Positions 46,881 to 58,555 of a DNA stretch of 64,000 bases are shown here, in pieces. The position numbers and the translations under genes are program-made. A model generated the notes under the pieces. The model was not told the origin of the DNA, ran no database searches, and worked only from the letters and a program-made list of their open reading frames with translations. Position 1 is the first letter of the stretch, and every line of letters begins with the position of its first letter. The DNA comes from Trichobilharzia szidati (lineage: Eukaryota; Platyhelminthes; Trematoda; Strigeidida; Schistosomatidae): NCBI GenBank assembly GCA_944472155.2, contig OX235272.1, forward strand, positions 97,284,020-97,348,019, written 5' to 3'.

Positions 46881-47794
46881 TACAGTTTCTTTGTGTACAT
46901 GTTGTTTACAGTTTGGCAATCGTTCCTCTTCCCCTTCTTTGTTTTTGTTTATTTTTCATTGTGAAGTAAGTTTTAAAATTTTCTCAATCACTTTATAACA
47001 GTCAATGATGTGAACAATTTGTCTCATCTTCTCTGCAGGTGGTAGCAGCACTAGTAGTGTTGTTAATTCATCTTCCTAATGATTTATGCCTTTCAAGTGG
47101 TGATTATCGGCTTTCTCATCTTCTTGATTTCACATGATTTCTTGACATTCTGATTTCAGTTGTTATTATTATATCACTACTTTTCGAAAAGACAATAAGA
47201 GACAACAATAGACAAACTGACTTTTCCAGTCTTTTGTTATACTTCATAATTCACTTCATTTTCTTCCCTAGTCCGTCCATTCATTCATTCCTGCCAGCCT
47301 GCCTTCCTACCCCCCTCCCTCGCTCACTCACTCCTTCCTCCCCTTGTTCTTTCATTTCGTCAGTTTTACCCCACCACCGACAACAACACAATCTGCTACC
47401 ACTTACTTACTTATTTGATAGCGTATTAGTGTTATGTTAAAATCCATGAGGGATTTTATAATTCACCTAAACTATTTCTGATTATAATCTTTCTTTTGGT
47501 ATTTTATTCGGTAGAAAACTGTTATGAGATTTCTTTTGCTTTAGTGGTTATTACTGTCGTCAGTTTTCTTTCTTTAGGGGCTTGTTCAGGAAATGGTGAG
47601 AATTTATTCGGAGGCAAGTGGGTGGGAGGGATATGGAACGGGAGAAATGTTTAAATCTATCAATTCTGCTTCAACTTAAATTATCCTTTTGTTTTTGAAA
47701 TACTCTTAACATATATGATGTATACAACCGTTATAATAACCATAATGAAAGAAAAAGCCCAGTTACACTTACATGGTGTTTGTTTGGTAGTGGA

Positions 47795-47971
47795 ATCAAA
47801 AATACGCCTTTTATCCCATTCGGCACTCGTTAGTTGGCATTTGTAACGATGGGTGATGGGTTTGAGCCATAGTGGAGATAGTATCAATTCCTGGATTGCA
47901 CATACATCTAACTGATGAGTTTCAGATAGGGGAAAACGCTTATTCTGAATTCCATTATTAACCATAATCAA
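47795..47971 (-). mobile_element. LINE endonuclease fragment
   Basis: The minus-strand frame starts MVNNGIQNKRFPL and continues ETHQLDVCAIQELIL. This matches the N-terminal signature of LINE apurinic-like endonucleases (N-N/A-N-G-I/L-x-x-K ... L-D-V/I-x-x-I-Q-E-T), where the Asn and Glu are catalytic metal-site residues. Glu is kept (QE) and the Asn pair is present. Only this N-terminal block survives. Which LINE lineage it belongs to is unclear. Confidence 0.65.
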
Positions 47972-48424
47972 CTAAATAACATTACGTTGAATTCAAGCCA
48001 TCTTTGTAGCATTTGTATTTGAAGTGGACATACCAGCAAAAATCTACACATTTCGGTTCAGATAAACCAACCATTAAGAGAATTTGAAAGTTTCAATAAA
48101 TAAACATGGAGATTTAAGGGATTTAAGGCAACAAGTGATCAGGGCGGTTACACCTGCTGACTTACAAAAAATAAAGAGGCAATGAATTTAAATCTAGTCT
48201 ACGAAAATTCATTCAACAGTTGAGTTTATATTTGCAAAAGTGAATTCGCTTCAATGTAGATTTCTGTCTCATATCCTAAAGATTCTGGATTCTATCCTCG
48301 GTCGGACTCTAAGTGCACATTGTTGAATAACACTCCTAAACCACCGTTCAGTGCTCCATAGCTTTCAGTTGTGTCGTTTCCTAAATTCACTTCAGTGACT
48401 ACTTTAGTTACAATCTTACTGTTT

Positions 48425-48610
48425 TTCTTTTTTTCACTTTTTGCATCCCCGAGTGGAATATAGGACATGAAGCTTTTGAAGTTTAAGTGGTGGGTTTGCT
48501 ATCCTCACGACCAATCTTTCTTCTTTCCAGGACCTACTATCGACCTGTAAACTAAGAGCAATTTAGGAATGGATTGGCCAGGAACCCAAACTGACCCTCA
48601 ACTGAGATTC
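48425..48610 (-). mobile_element. Family B SINE, tail type 2
   Basis: On the minus strand the type 2 tail is recognisable from the complement of CCCCGAGTGGAATATAGGACATG (LINE-like end) through the complement of CCTCACGACCAATCTTTC. The tRNA-like head is barely visible. Confidence 0.6.
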
Positions 48611-48794
48611 TGTAAATTCTTCGTTGAATAAAACCTTTCCTCGTATCGTTAACATTAAAGCGAGAAACCACTAAATAATAATAACTATTATTCTATTTTT
48701 AAGAATCAGTTTGTAGGGATTCTATTTGTATCAGGTTAGACCATGGATTGATATCATTTAGAGAACCATTGAAAACCAGAGAGTACTGAAGAGC

Positions 48795-48850
48795 TGTTTC
48801 ATCTTAGTTCGGCACTCATTGGCAGTACTCAGCCCTTGAGTTTCGAACCC
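48795..48850 (-). ncRNA. Hammerhead-like motif with intact stem I and GAAA
   Basis: On the minus strand GTACTG and CAGTAC give a perfect 6-bp stem I and GAAA is intact. The core word CTGANGA has become CCAATGA and the cleavage triplet GTC is lost, so this copy should be inactive. Confidence 0.45.
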
Positions 48851-48919
48851 AAAATCTTCCGGTTACAAGGCAAACTCGTATACCATTCAGCCACTAGAAC
48901 CGAATTCAATGGCCCAGTG

Positions 48920-48970
48920 GGTGCGTACTGCTGACGAGTCCCAAACAAGGATTAAATAGCTAGTACTCTA
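48920..48970 (+). ncRNA. Hammerhead-like motif with perfect CTGACGA core
   Basis: GTACTG (48925-48930) is followed by CTGACGA (48931-48937, a perfect CTGANGA), stem II GTCC/GGAT with one G-U pair (48938-48941 and 48949-48952), then TAAA in place of GAAA (48953-48956). The cleavage triplet is altered. TAGTAC at 48961-48966 can form stem I. Confidence 0.5.
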
Positions 48971-49262
48971 GTACTCTCTGGTTCTCATCGATTCTCTGAC
49001 TGATATCAATCCATGGGCTAACCTGAAATAAACAGAATCCCGACAAACGAATTCTTGAAAATTAATCTAATGCTCACTAGTGACTGGCTACAGGACGAAG
49101 TTGCCTGGGGTTCTAGTGAGAAGTTGTGACTAGTGGGGTCTATCCAGTTGGGGATGAAGATGGAGTTCCTGTCGATGACACTGGTTGGTGGCTGCACTAA
49201 TATCACGAATTGGTAGAAGTTAGAATTCATGGGCCACTGAATTGGGTCCCAGTAGTTGAATG

Positions 49263-50089
49263 GTATTATTATGTTATTATTAATAATTATTATTATAATC
49301 GAAAATTGTTCTTTCATTTGAATACATTTGTGAACCATTTAAACAAAATTTATATACATATGTATAAAACATTATTACCTTTATTTAAACCATTAGAATA
49401 AATTACTGTAGGCTACTTAACCAAAATCAAGTTAAATGACTTTACACTATTTGATGCAAGGAGTAGTTCATGCACCAACAACCAACTACCGAAACACCCA
49501 CCCACTCACCCACACGCACACACACATGCACACATACACACAGGCGAAAAAAGTTTAAAAATCTTCAAAATTACTTGTTTATTTCCACTGTTAAGTTAAT
49601 TATTTTCTTTGATAGAGTAAAATTTAAGCAAAAGCTATAAAAGTTTATTGATAAACAATCGTAGCAACCGAGCAGATTGTTGAATATTGTTGGCATTTAT
49701 TTGTTTATTTGTTGGTCCTTTCTAAAAAAAAAGAAATAGGGAGGGTTACCGTACATTGAATAAGACTCATATTAGTAGTGGCAATAATAGCCATTATAAT
49801 AGCAATTAGTATTATATGGCCCAGTGTGCTAAGTGGACATTTTCTTTTGTTTTAATTTATATGAACAAAGTGTCATTTTTCTGTGTCTTAATTAAAGTGG
49901 GCCTAATTTATGCAAAGTAATAATTTCATAATAAATAAACCATGTACAGTTTAATTTGAAGTAGTTATAATAATTATTATTATTACTAATAAAGCGATAG
50001 GAAACTGTTTGTTTATTTTCCGATTCATTTTGGTCAGATATCATTAAAAACAACGATTTTATTTGATTATTCAATATTTTCAAATGTTG
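49263..50089. other. No gene recognised
   Basis: ATT runs near 49265-49300 and 49965-49985, and a CA-rich stretch at 49500-49545. No supportable exon. Confidence 0.45.
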
Positions 50090-50520
50090 TTTTGTAGGGT
50101 TTCTACTGGTTTCAAAGTAGATTATGAAGTGATGCCAGTTAGAGAATCACTGATAATTAGATTTCTCTACTGGAGAGTTGTTTTGCCATAGTTTGGGACA
50201 TTTCAACAGTATACTCCTATGACCTCACCGACGATCTAACCCAGAAAGTTTGAGTTGCTAGGTGACCATTCAACTCCTGGGATGGATGTACTGGACAGCT
50301 ATTTCACCCTTGTTTGGGACTTTTCATTATTATGCACCCACCAGTGGCTGAATGGTCTACAGGTTCGCCTTGTACTCAGAGGGTTCTAGGTTCAAACGCC
50401 GATGGGTAGGTGGGGACTTCTGTAAGGTCCCTGCTGGTTTTCAGTGGCTGTCTAACTGACATCAATCTGTGATCAAAACTTGAGACTATTCAAATCCCTA
50501 CATAAACTGACAGTTGAAAA
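50090..50520. mobile_element. Family A composite with inverted tails
   Basis: A minus copy (tail, hammerhead, decayed head) covers 50090-50278. A second minus-strand hammerhead sits at 50282-50342 with intact GAAA, GTC and CAGTAC. A sense copy (CAGTGGCTGAATGGTCTAC head, B box GGTTCAAACGC, tail to GAAAATA) covers 50343-50520. The outer tails are inverted repeats. Confidence 0.7.
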
Positions 50521-51324
50521 TACTGTTTTAGTCGAGAATGAAGTTAACTGAAAACTAAGCGTTCTGCTTGGATAAGTTAAGATAGTGTATTAAATATGAA
50601 GAGATTGTTTGACGTCTTACAAGCTTGATGATAAAACGTCTACAACTAAGTGTCGAAGCTTGAAGAACATCAAATCAGTTCTGTCCTTGATCATAGTTAC
50701 AACATCAAGGATATTTCAAAAAGTTTTACTTAGTGTAAAGTTTACTATTAAGATAGTACTTATAACAAGTATTGCGGACTAGTTGACTGAATTATATTTT
50801 AGTGCAGGATCAAGTTGGTTACCTGACGGACAGAAGTACTAGATGTCATCGATTTTACCATAGAAATGAACTGATTATTAAGTGGTGTATTTCAACATAT
50901 CAGAATTGAGTAGATTGACACGAGGGTTTCGCCACTTCACACCCTACTGCTCAAATCACCCATCCTAGATAACTTTACATTTACAATTTACTGCGATTTA
51001 AAATTGTGTTTCACTTGGTCGAGTGAAGAATAACTCTTATATTGACTTTGTAAGTTAACTTTGGGATACCACACTGCCATTCATATGTGACAAATAACAG
51101 TTGAATGTAAAATAAAATCCCGAGTAGTGATGCAATTTAAATCAGGAGTTTGGAGATAACTAGTCAATTTCTGCATTATAATTTCATAAATGCATTGTTA
51201 TTTACTATTTGTTATGTATTTACCCTCTAAGTGATGCTGTTTCACTGTATGGCACACCTGAATGGCAGTGAGACTGTGTGACTGACTACAGCTGATATAA
51301 TGCGTGATGGCTGTATTATTATTT

Positions 51325-51560
51325 ATTATTCTCTTTGTTTCCTAGTGAGACGCAGAGCTTCAGCAACCCATCCCTATTCCACTCTGTTTCCTGCAGTGTT
51401 TTTTCGTCTGCCTCACTTCATGATAGCCCATAAACTCGCAATTCTTCCTCTCACAATTTCCTCTGTGTCACCCTAGCGACCTATGCTCAACTTATTCTTC
51501 TACATTCAAGTTCTAGGGCCCAACGCATGATGACTATAGGTAAAGTGAAAATCTAGTCCA
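51325..51560 (-). mobile_element. RTE-like LINE, extreme 3' end
   Basis: The minus strand matches the last 230 bases of the LINE: complement of TTCCTAGTGAGACGCAGAGCTTC (terminus) preceded by a TTATTATT tract, with complements of CACTTCATGATAGCCCATAAAC and CAATTTCCTCTGTGTCACCC, as in the 14820 and 21048 copies. Confidence 0.75.
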
Positions 51561-51599
51561 GTGTCATGGCTCGAAGCCAAATCCCCTGAATTTCTAAAT

Positions 51600-51725
51600 A
51601 CAAAGTCTCGGTTGGTACAGTGCAGGACTAATAATTCGAAGTCTGCTGGTTCTAGTCCCTACTGAGATTCAGAATATCGGTTCACCTCCAATCATCATCT
51701 ATTATCACGAAATTCATATGCAGTT
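51600..51725 (+). repeat. Family D repeat with tRNA-like head
   Basis: The head at 51606-51667 (62 nt) closes with TCTCGGT/ACTGAGA (7 pairs, one G-U) and contains GACT/AGTC around an anticodon-loop-like segment and the B box GGTTCTAGTCC. It is too short for a functional tRNA. TTCACCTCCAATCATCATC follows, as in the copy at 10415. Confidence 0.5.
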
Positions 51726-52967
51726 GTTTACTACAAGATTGTCTAGAATTTTGATTTTATGATATCAACAATATAATATATACCTCCCTTTCCGCTGATT
51801 TCTTTTTAAAGGATTTTATCAAGTTGACAAAATACTTGTGATTTAAAGTTGAATGATTTAACAATCATTGTGTTGTTTGTATACATGTAAAGGGGATTAA
51901 ATTTATTATTAATAATCATTGTCATTATTATTATTATTATTAAAAATAAGACATAAAGAAGACAACAAGAAGACAGATTACTCTATATAAAGATGGATGG
52001 ATTGATGGAAGAAGGAGAAGAAGAAGTAGAAGTAGGCAGGTTAGATGATGAAGGAGATTGTGGTGGAGGGGGAACTGGGGGACACACAACAGATTGAAGA
52101 GATAAATAATTCATTTGTTTTTACTTTATTACTCTCCTTTTTCTGTCCCTCATCCATCCACATCACCACCATGACAAAAAACACTGCGCCAAAATGTAAA
52201 AGAAACATGCAAGGACATGTGCTTACTGAGTCCTATCTCCACTTAGACTGGATAAAAGGAGAGAGGGGGGAGGCAGGAAATAGTGGAAAAGAGACTAATG
52301 TATGTACATATACGTATATTCAACAGTAGTATGCCATTAATAAGTGGATATCTGTCATATTTCGTTTTATTTTCAATTGTACCATGATAATATAAATATG
52401 TGCCTAAATACTTGACTACTTTATCATAAAAGGGATTAAAATTTAAAAAAATTTAAATGACATGGTAAGAAGAAACACACAACAGTGATGAAATGTGTTT
52501 CGCTTTTCTACATATATCTATTGTATGAGAACGTGCTTTCGTATTAAATCGTATCATCAGCTCAGTCATCATCATCATCATCATCACTTCAGTTCATTTC
52601 TTAATTCGATCCTATTCTCCTCTCCTCTCTCTCTCCCTTCACACGCACACACAGAAAATTTGTTATATGACCGCCACAACGATAATTATTATTTACAATA
52701 CAGTCATGCAAGTGAAAGAAATACAAAACAGGTGATAGTTGACTACTTACACTTGTATAAGATTATTACTATTTTTAATCCTTATCAAGAAAACTGGTTA
52801 CATAACCATGCTATTATTATTATTGACATCATTACTATTCTATAGCATTCTCTTCGCCTGTAGATTAGTGAAGCATGTTAACTTGCTTTTATATCCAACA
52901 AGAGGATATGAAATATCAGTCACTCATTCAACAGTTATGTGGTTATTATTACTATTATTATTATCGA
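51726..52967. other. No gene recognised
   Basis: ATT run at 51930-51942, a GAAGAAGAAG purine tract near 52004-52035, CATCATCATC at 52568-52586. The frames at 52045-52329 and 52495-52845 cross these tracts and are not credible genes. Confidence 0.45.
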
Positions 52968-53045
52968 GTAGTTGGAGTGACTGAATGGTCAGCGAGCTCG
53001 CCTCGTAACCCAAAGTTCCTGGAACAGGGGTGCGTACTAAGCGCT
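52968..53045 (+). mobile_element. Family A tRNA-like head, interrupted by a SINE
   Basis: AGTTGGAGTGACTGAATGGTC, GCGAGCTCGCCTCGTAACC and GGGGTGCGTACT form the head and the stretch leading to stem I. The family stops there and a family B SINE begins, where the hammerhead core would be expected. Confidence 0.65.
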
Positions 53046-53282
53046 TCTGTGGTTCGGCCGCAGAATGCTCGCCAATTCGTTCAATCCAGGTGGTCCGGAG
53101 TTCGATCCTCTGCTGACGTATTCCTAAACATTGCCTAGCCGGCAGTAATCCGCTAAGCAGGAAACTTGGGTATGAGGCTAGTGATCCTGTCGTATAAAAA
53201 AAAGAACAACATCACTGCCACTGAAAATGAGAGCTCAAACTTGAAGCCCTATGTTCTGCTTGGAAAGTAAAGGAATAAAATA
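53037..53282 (+). mobile_element. Family B SINE, tail type 2
   Basis: The head (TTCTGTGGTTCGGCCGCAGAATGC, B box GGAGTTCGATCC, then CTGCTGACG) leads into AACATTGCCTAGCCGGCAGTAATCC, GGGTATGAGGCTAGTGATCC, ATCACTGCCACTGAAAATG and the LINE-like end GAAGCCCTATGTTCTGC with AAAGGAATAAAATAA. Confidence 0.8.
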
Positions 53283-53479
53283 ACATGATAATAAATTGGT
53301 TGAGTGTAATCTTAACAGTAGTCATATTACGGGATGGTCTTTACTAGGTGCATAGTTATCTTTCAGGTAATGTATTCTGGCTGTAAACGATTACTGAGTG
53401 ATTACTGTTTCATTCATAAGAATGATAATCAAGCTGACCTTCTCAAACCACTCTACATCCAGTTTATATCAGTTCTTAC

Positions 53480-53762
53480 GAATAATTTCAGCCAAATCTA
53501 GTGAAGATTTTGTATTATATAAATAACTAGGTGACAGCATGGGTATCATATTCCAGAGGAAAATGATTATCGCTGAATGACAAACGTGGAGCCCCGTAAT
53601 CATGTAGTCACGGATGAAGACCACTAAAGGTCCCTGGCATGGTTGAAAGTGAAGTGAAGAATTGAAATCTGTTTCCATTAGAAATCGTTCAAATTCTGTT
53701 TCACTGTCTTTGTGATAACAGCCATAAAGTATTTTCATATGTTCGACCGTTCCACATGTTAC
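53480..53762 (-). CDS. Candidate internal exon, unrecognised product
   Basis: I do not recognise the product. On the minus strand a TTACAG acceptor (53768-53763) is followed by 283 bases of open frame, starting in phase 0 with VTCGTVEHMKILYGCYHKDSE. The exon runs through TEFERFLMETDF and FQPCQGPLVVFIRDYM, and ends at a GTAAGA donor (53479-53474). If the donor were not used, a TGA follows 4 codons later, so it could instead be a terminal exon. The composition is rich in C, H, W, E, D and M and unlike chance frames in this DNA. Companion exons on the minus strand are not seen within the window, so this rests on open frame plus splice sites alone. Confidence 0.4.
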
Positions 53763-54094
53763 CTGTAATTTTGTTGATAACAATATTAGCCATAGATTAT
53801 TGATTCAAATTACCCAAATATCAACAACAAAAATGAGAGGAACGTATCTTTTAAATCAACACACTTAAACACTAATCATCAAAAATCAATTAATTTTTTC
53901 ACAACTAACCGATACTATTTAATGATGGTTACTTTATGGTTTAATCCATGTTTATCTGTATGTTATAAACTGAAAATCCTCGTTCGCAGACATAAGACTA
54001 TCAGACTAGACACTACGTCATGATCATTACTTACTTCAGGAGAACTTCTTTCTCAAGGCAAGTCACCTAACTGAAAAACATCAAAAGATCCTCA

Positions 54095-54372
54095 GCCTGT
54101 ACTACCGTATTTTTCCCTTCAAAACAAAACAAAAAGAAATTCCATTCTGTTCCAAATAGAAGGCTTAAAGCCCTAAAGTTTTGAAGTTTCAATCGTGGTG
54201 ATGTTGTTCTTACTAGATGGGGATGACTAGCCTCACTCCCGACCTCTCCTCTTTGTTCCGGACGGCTTACTACCAATTATATGAAATTTAGGAGTGTATT
54301 AGTTGGCCGCGAGTCAAACCCGTGCCACTTGCACAGCAAAAGAACATTCAACCGCTAGACAAGCGATCTGTA
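54095..54372 (-). mobile_element. Family B SINE, tail type 2
   Basis: On the minus strand the head (complement of 54300-54370; B box in the complement of GCGAGTCAAACCC) is followed by the complement of GATGACTAGCCTCACTCCCG and a LINE-like end in the complement of CTAAAGTTTTGAAG / AAGGCTTAAAGCCC. Confidence 0.7.
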
Positions 54373-55463
54373 GACAGTCAAATTAGGTCAGTGCAGATCA
54401 TCAGCAAATCAAAATGTATACAATGTTGTTATGCATCAATTACTTTCATTGAAAAAAATCCAAATATTCTGTATCTTTTCTGCTCTTTAATTTTATTTGC
54501 TGCGCATTTTTCTCATTTGAATGAGTTACTTTGAATATTGGATGTCACGAAAAGATATAACATATGTATGTACATATAAGAGTGATTTGAAAGCCAACCG
54601 GATACTTAAATCTTCCTGCTTATCACTGTTTCCTCATTTTTCATTCTGATGATCGTTTTCTGTCTGTTGTTTTCTGTTATTTTTGTCTACAGAAATAGCT
54701 AGGAGAGGAAATCCGATGTACATTTATTTACTGAAACAAAATAAGAGACTGAATAAAGATATATAGAGTGAAACATACGCTTGAACATAAGCAAATATAT
54801 GGGTGTTGATGATGGCAATGATGACAGAGAGAGAAAGGGAGATAATGGATGAGAGGAGCAGTACTCATTCTATTTTGTAGATATTGTTGGTTCTGGTAAA
54901 ATAATTTCGAACGATAATACTGATTTAGCAACTCAAAATACAGAACTGCATTCAAGTAAATTATATTTGAATCTTCCCGAACATATATACACACACAGAA
55001 ACGCATGAATAGTCGAATCTTCCTCCGATTCCTTTTTATGCTAATCTCAGTTATAATCAATACTGATATCTATGGTACAAGTTTCTCCTTCAAAACCGTT
55101 CAACCTCTTACCCCTTCCATCTCCTGTTTCCCTCCAAGGTGTATTTAAGTAAATTTTCTGTTTCTTCTTCTCAGAATACTGCTCATCTGTTTACTGGTCT
55201 GGTATGCCTACAAGGATATTTGATACCCTTTTGAAAAGGTTTATACACTTCCTAATTTGTACTGATGCAACGGATAAAAATACTGACAGGAATAAAAGTA
55301 ACTTATTAATATCTACAAGCAGGACACTGGAAGACTTTTAAAAGGAAGAGGAAAATATGTAATAGCATAAGAAAGGAATAAAATTTCTGAAATATTAACT
55401 TTATGAGTATGCGCTACTGTTGCTACTATTGCTACTGACGTTTTTATTGCAAGTTTTAGAGTT

Positions 55464-55475
55464 GGGGGGGGGGGG
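55464..55475 (+). repeat. G12 homopolymer
   Basis: Twelve consecutive G bases in AT-rich DNA. Length may be inexact because of sequencing error in homopolymers. Confidence 0.8.
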
Positions 55476-56540
55476 AGTGACAGCGATATTGGTTCTTTTC
55501 ATCGTTACTAAAAAAGTTAAACAATAGTTTTTCTTTATTTCTGTCTCACGCCTAATTCATAACTTAACATAACATAACTTCTCTAATCCAGGATAGAATA
55601 ATTACGGTAATGATGGTAAATTAGCGGGGAGAGGGGGGGATGTTGATGATGGTGAGACGATAATAATGACAATAATAAAAAGTGTATCATCAAGAGGGAA
55701 GTGTATGCACGTTAATCTGTGAGTATACAGCACTTTGTGATAAGCTAATTTAAATAATATTTGTCAAGAGTAATATTCTCTTCCACCTGTCCCTCCCCAC
55801 TCCCGCACTGTGATATTCACTATGTAAGTGTAAATATTCAAAAATAATGATAAATAACTTTCGGATATTGAACTTCATAAAGTGTTTGAATGTTTGAATT
55901 TCATTTCGAATCTTAGAGTCGTACAAAAATATGTAGGCGGATGTATACTCTCTATTTTTCCGTCAAGAAAAGTCAAACAGAGGAAACAACCTGTATAGAG
56001 AGGTGATTTGCGCAAGAATCCTACTCGAAAATATTTAGACATAATAATAATATTATTTTCATCATCATTTTGATAAATCCTGCAAAAAACAGAAGCAGAG
56101 AAATCGCTTCACTCCCCCCCCGTCACTTTACTATTCTAATTTGTATCCTATGCATAATTTACCAAAAAGGTGTTATTTCTACGTTTAGAAGAGGAAAGAA
56201 TAAAAATAATAGAAATAAATGAAGGCTTTTAAAAAAAGTTTGTCACTGAATATCTTCTTTTTCTTCTTCGAGTAGTATTTATCCCCCCCCCCTCTCCCTC
56301 GATTTTTTTCTCATCTTCACTGTATGATATAAAAATAAAATAGATTATCAATTTACATACTGTGATAAAATATTATTATGGAATAAACATAAAGGAAGAA
56401 AGAGGTGAGAAGAGTTCTCATTTATCAGAGATTTAAAAGAGTAGGTAAGGGGAAGAGAAGGTGTACACACACACACACCTACTCACAACCTTGCTATGCC
56501 AGTGTATTCTCATTCGAAATGAGAATATCCGTTCGTACAA

Positions 56541-56568
56541 GTGTGTGAGTGTGTGTGTGTGTGTGTGT
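56541..56568. repeat. (GT)n microsatellite
   Basis: Dinucleotide GT run ending in GTAT. An interrupted GTGTGTGAGT precedes it. Confidence 0.9.
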
Positions 56569-58099
56569 ATACGCAGGAAAAAAGTGATCGAGACAACGAA
56601 AAGTATGGCAACTTGAATAAGTGCTGTTGTTGTTGTTTTATTTAAACAAATATACAATCTGTTCAATGTCCAACATACACTTTTTGTTAGAATAAGTTAT
56701 TCACTGGTATATAATGGTAATAATTTCTTTTTGACTATCTTTTTCCGTCCTATCTTTGTCTGTATAATACTTTTGTACAAATAAGTATATATGTTCAGAA
56801 TTTGACTTCCTCCTAATTTTCGAAATGACAGTTAATGAAGAGGGCGAAAAAGAATAGAATGAATAAATAATCTTAAGTACAGTGTACACACACACACACA
56901 CGAATAAATATACGCATAGAAAGAAGTACGGCGAAAGGAAATCAGTTTATATTCTATGCATAAATTATCTCACAGATAAAGGATAGTGCAAAATAGTATG
57001 ATAATAATAATAATAGTTAGTAACTGAATGAAATAACCTGGGTTACAAAACAAAAACATTATATATAGGAACTTCTATTTGTATTCACTTTTTTATTTTG
57101 AATTAATTCATAAAATCATTGAAAAGTAGTCAAGTTAACCTAACTACTTGCATCGTCTGGCCTCAAAATGTTATGTTAACTGAAACAGAATTCGTTTGGA
57201 AAATAGTGAGTCAGTACTGGGAGTGGTCGTCAGTTCCTTCAATGTTGCAGACATACTTCACTGACGAGTGAAAGTAAGCGCAAAACCTAGATTCACAAGG
57301 TTTTTTATGATTACCTTCAACTGCAGCCTAACATAATTTCAGTCTGTTAAGCTGTTGACTGCTTTTTGGTGAATGTAGGTTGACTACTTAACGTTCCCAT
57401 GAATTCCTGAGTTAATGTATAAAAACCACAGGTGATTAGTTCTCAATCCATTATACATGTTTCTATCTGCTTTCTCCAAATTTAGTTTGATATTTATTTC
57501 CTTCACCTTCATTTTTTTACCCATCTCTTGTGGAATATTTGTAAGATGTGACGACTTTAATCACTAATTGATAATTCTAATTTCTATTTGAATACTGTTC
57601 GGCTGTTATGCTGTCATCACGTTTTAGTGTAACACATGTGACAGTGATGTGTTTTAGTGTGTTGAACAGGAGAATTTAAAGTTCTGAAGTGAGCACAAAC
57701 TGTCCAAATTAGTTAGTGTAAGTCATTTCGTTTAGTTTCTCTCTAGAGTTGTTATCACTTTTCAAAGGTAGATTCAATAAACTTTTTAACGTAATATGTG
57801 AAATTACAGTTTTAAAATATTTTGAATAGTAGATTAGACTATCTGAGTTAGTTTCCTTCTCACATATCGAAAATCTAGTTGGGCTTCAGATTCAGTGATC
57901 CTCTGTTCTAATGGGTAATTCGTGAGATAACTTGAACTCACCAGTCAGGGTTCAGCTAGACTGTGATGTGAAGAATTAGCACACATCTGTCTATCAATTA
58001 TCGTGAAATGAGATGACTAACCAGGTCTTCTAAGGTAACAGTCTAAGCATATTAAGAAAAGACTAGAATATCTTGTTTTAAATCATTCACAATTACAAA

Positions 58100-58555
58100 C
58101 CGACAGTAGACAGAACTCATAAGCCATTAGATCCGGTCCCACTTGCTAAGCTGTTAATGAGCTGGTCTTGTAACCTGAAGATCCTGGGTTTGTTTCACAG
58201 TGGAGTCATAGGTGTGTATTGCTGGAGAGTCCCATACCAATACATTTTGCTTAAATTATTTGTTTGATAATAAATCGCACGATCTGTAAGGTCACAGAGA
58301 TCCCAGATAGAGAAAAAAACACGACAAGAGAGAGAATGTGTATTCACAAGTATGTCAACTGGTACAATAATAATAATAATGTAATGATAATATAATGGCG
58401 TGATTTAAAAAAAAGAGCGGAATCAATTGATAGACTAAATATCAATCCCATAGCTGTCCACTACTTGCCAGTTTTCAATGATTCTCCAACTGGTATTAAT
58501 TCGTGATGTGAAACTTAAGATCAATCAAGCCCCCAGAAACTAACATTTGAAATTC
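58100..58555 (+). mobile_element. Family A repeat split by about 190 bp
   Basis: The first part (58100-58250) has the head (TAAGCTGTTAATGAGCTGG; CTTGTAACCTGAAGATCCTGGG) and the hammerhead 5' half (CTGGAGA-GTCCC). The second part (58443-58555) resumes at AGCTGTCC, almost exactly at the cleavage point, and gives the tail. The intervening 190 bases are unrelated and include an AATAAT run. Confidence 0.65.

Larger units (their letters stand above)
48703..49262. mobile_element. Composite family A element, about 560 bp
   Basis: Three joined parts are seen. A minus copy (tail, hammerhead, tRNA-like head) runs to about 48917. A sense hammerhead plus tail follows (48918-49065, to CGAATTCTTGAAAAT). 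A sense 5' segment comes next (49066-49262: CTAATGCTCACTAGTGACTGG to GGCCACTGAATTGGG), stopping at an ATT microsatellite before the head. It shows in one place every module of the family and how they are reshuffled. Confidence 0.75.
54373..58099. other. Long stretch without recognisable genes or transposons
   Basis: Repeat-poor except for simple tracts: G12 at 55464-55475, C8 at 56114-56121, C10 at 56283-56292, GT run at 56541-56568, CA runs at 56466-56480 and 56886-56902, ATA runs near 57001. Chance frames in it are dominated by F, I, Y, H and C. I see no exon with both splice sites. Confidence 0.45.

Noticed and set aside
52495..52845. His-rich protein (run of eight His)
   Set aside because: The His run is a translated CAT microsatellite; the rest is simple-sequence DNA.
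54728..55060. 110-codon minus-strand frame
   Set aside because: Composition is typical of chance frames (F/Y/I/C/H-rich) and crosses CA/GA simple tracts; no acceptor or donor fits.
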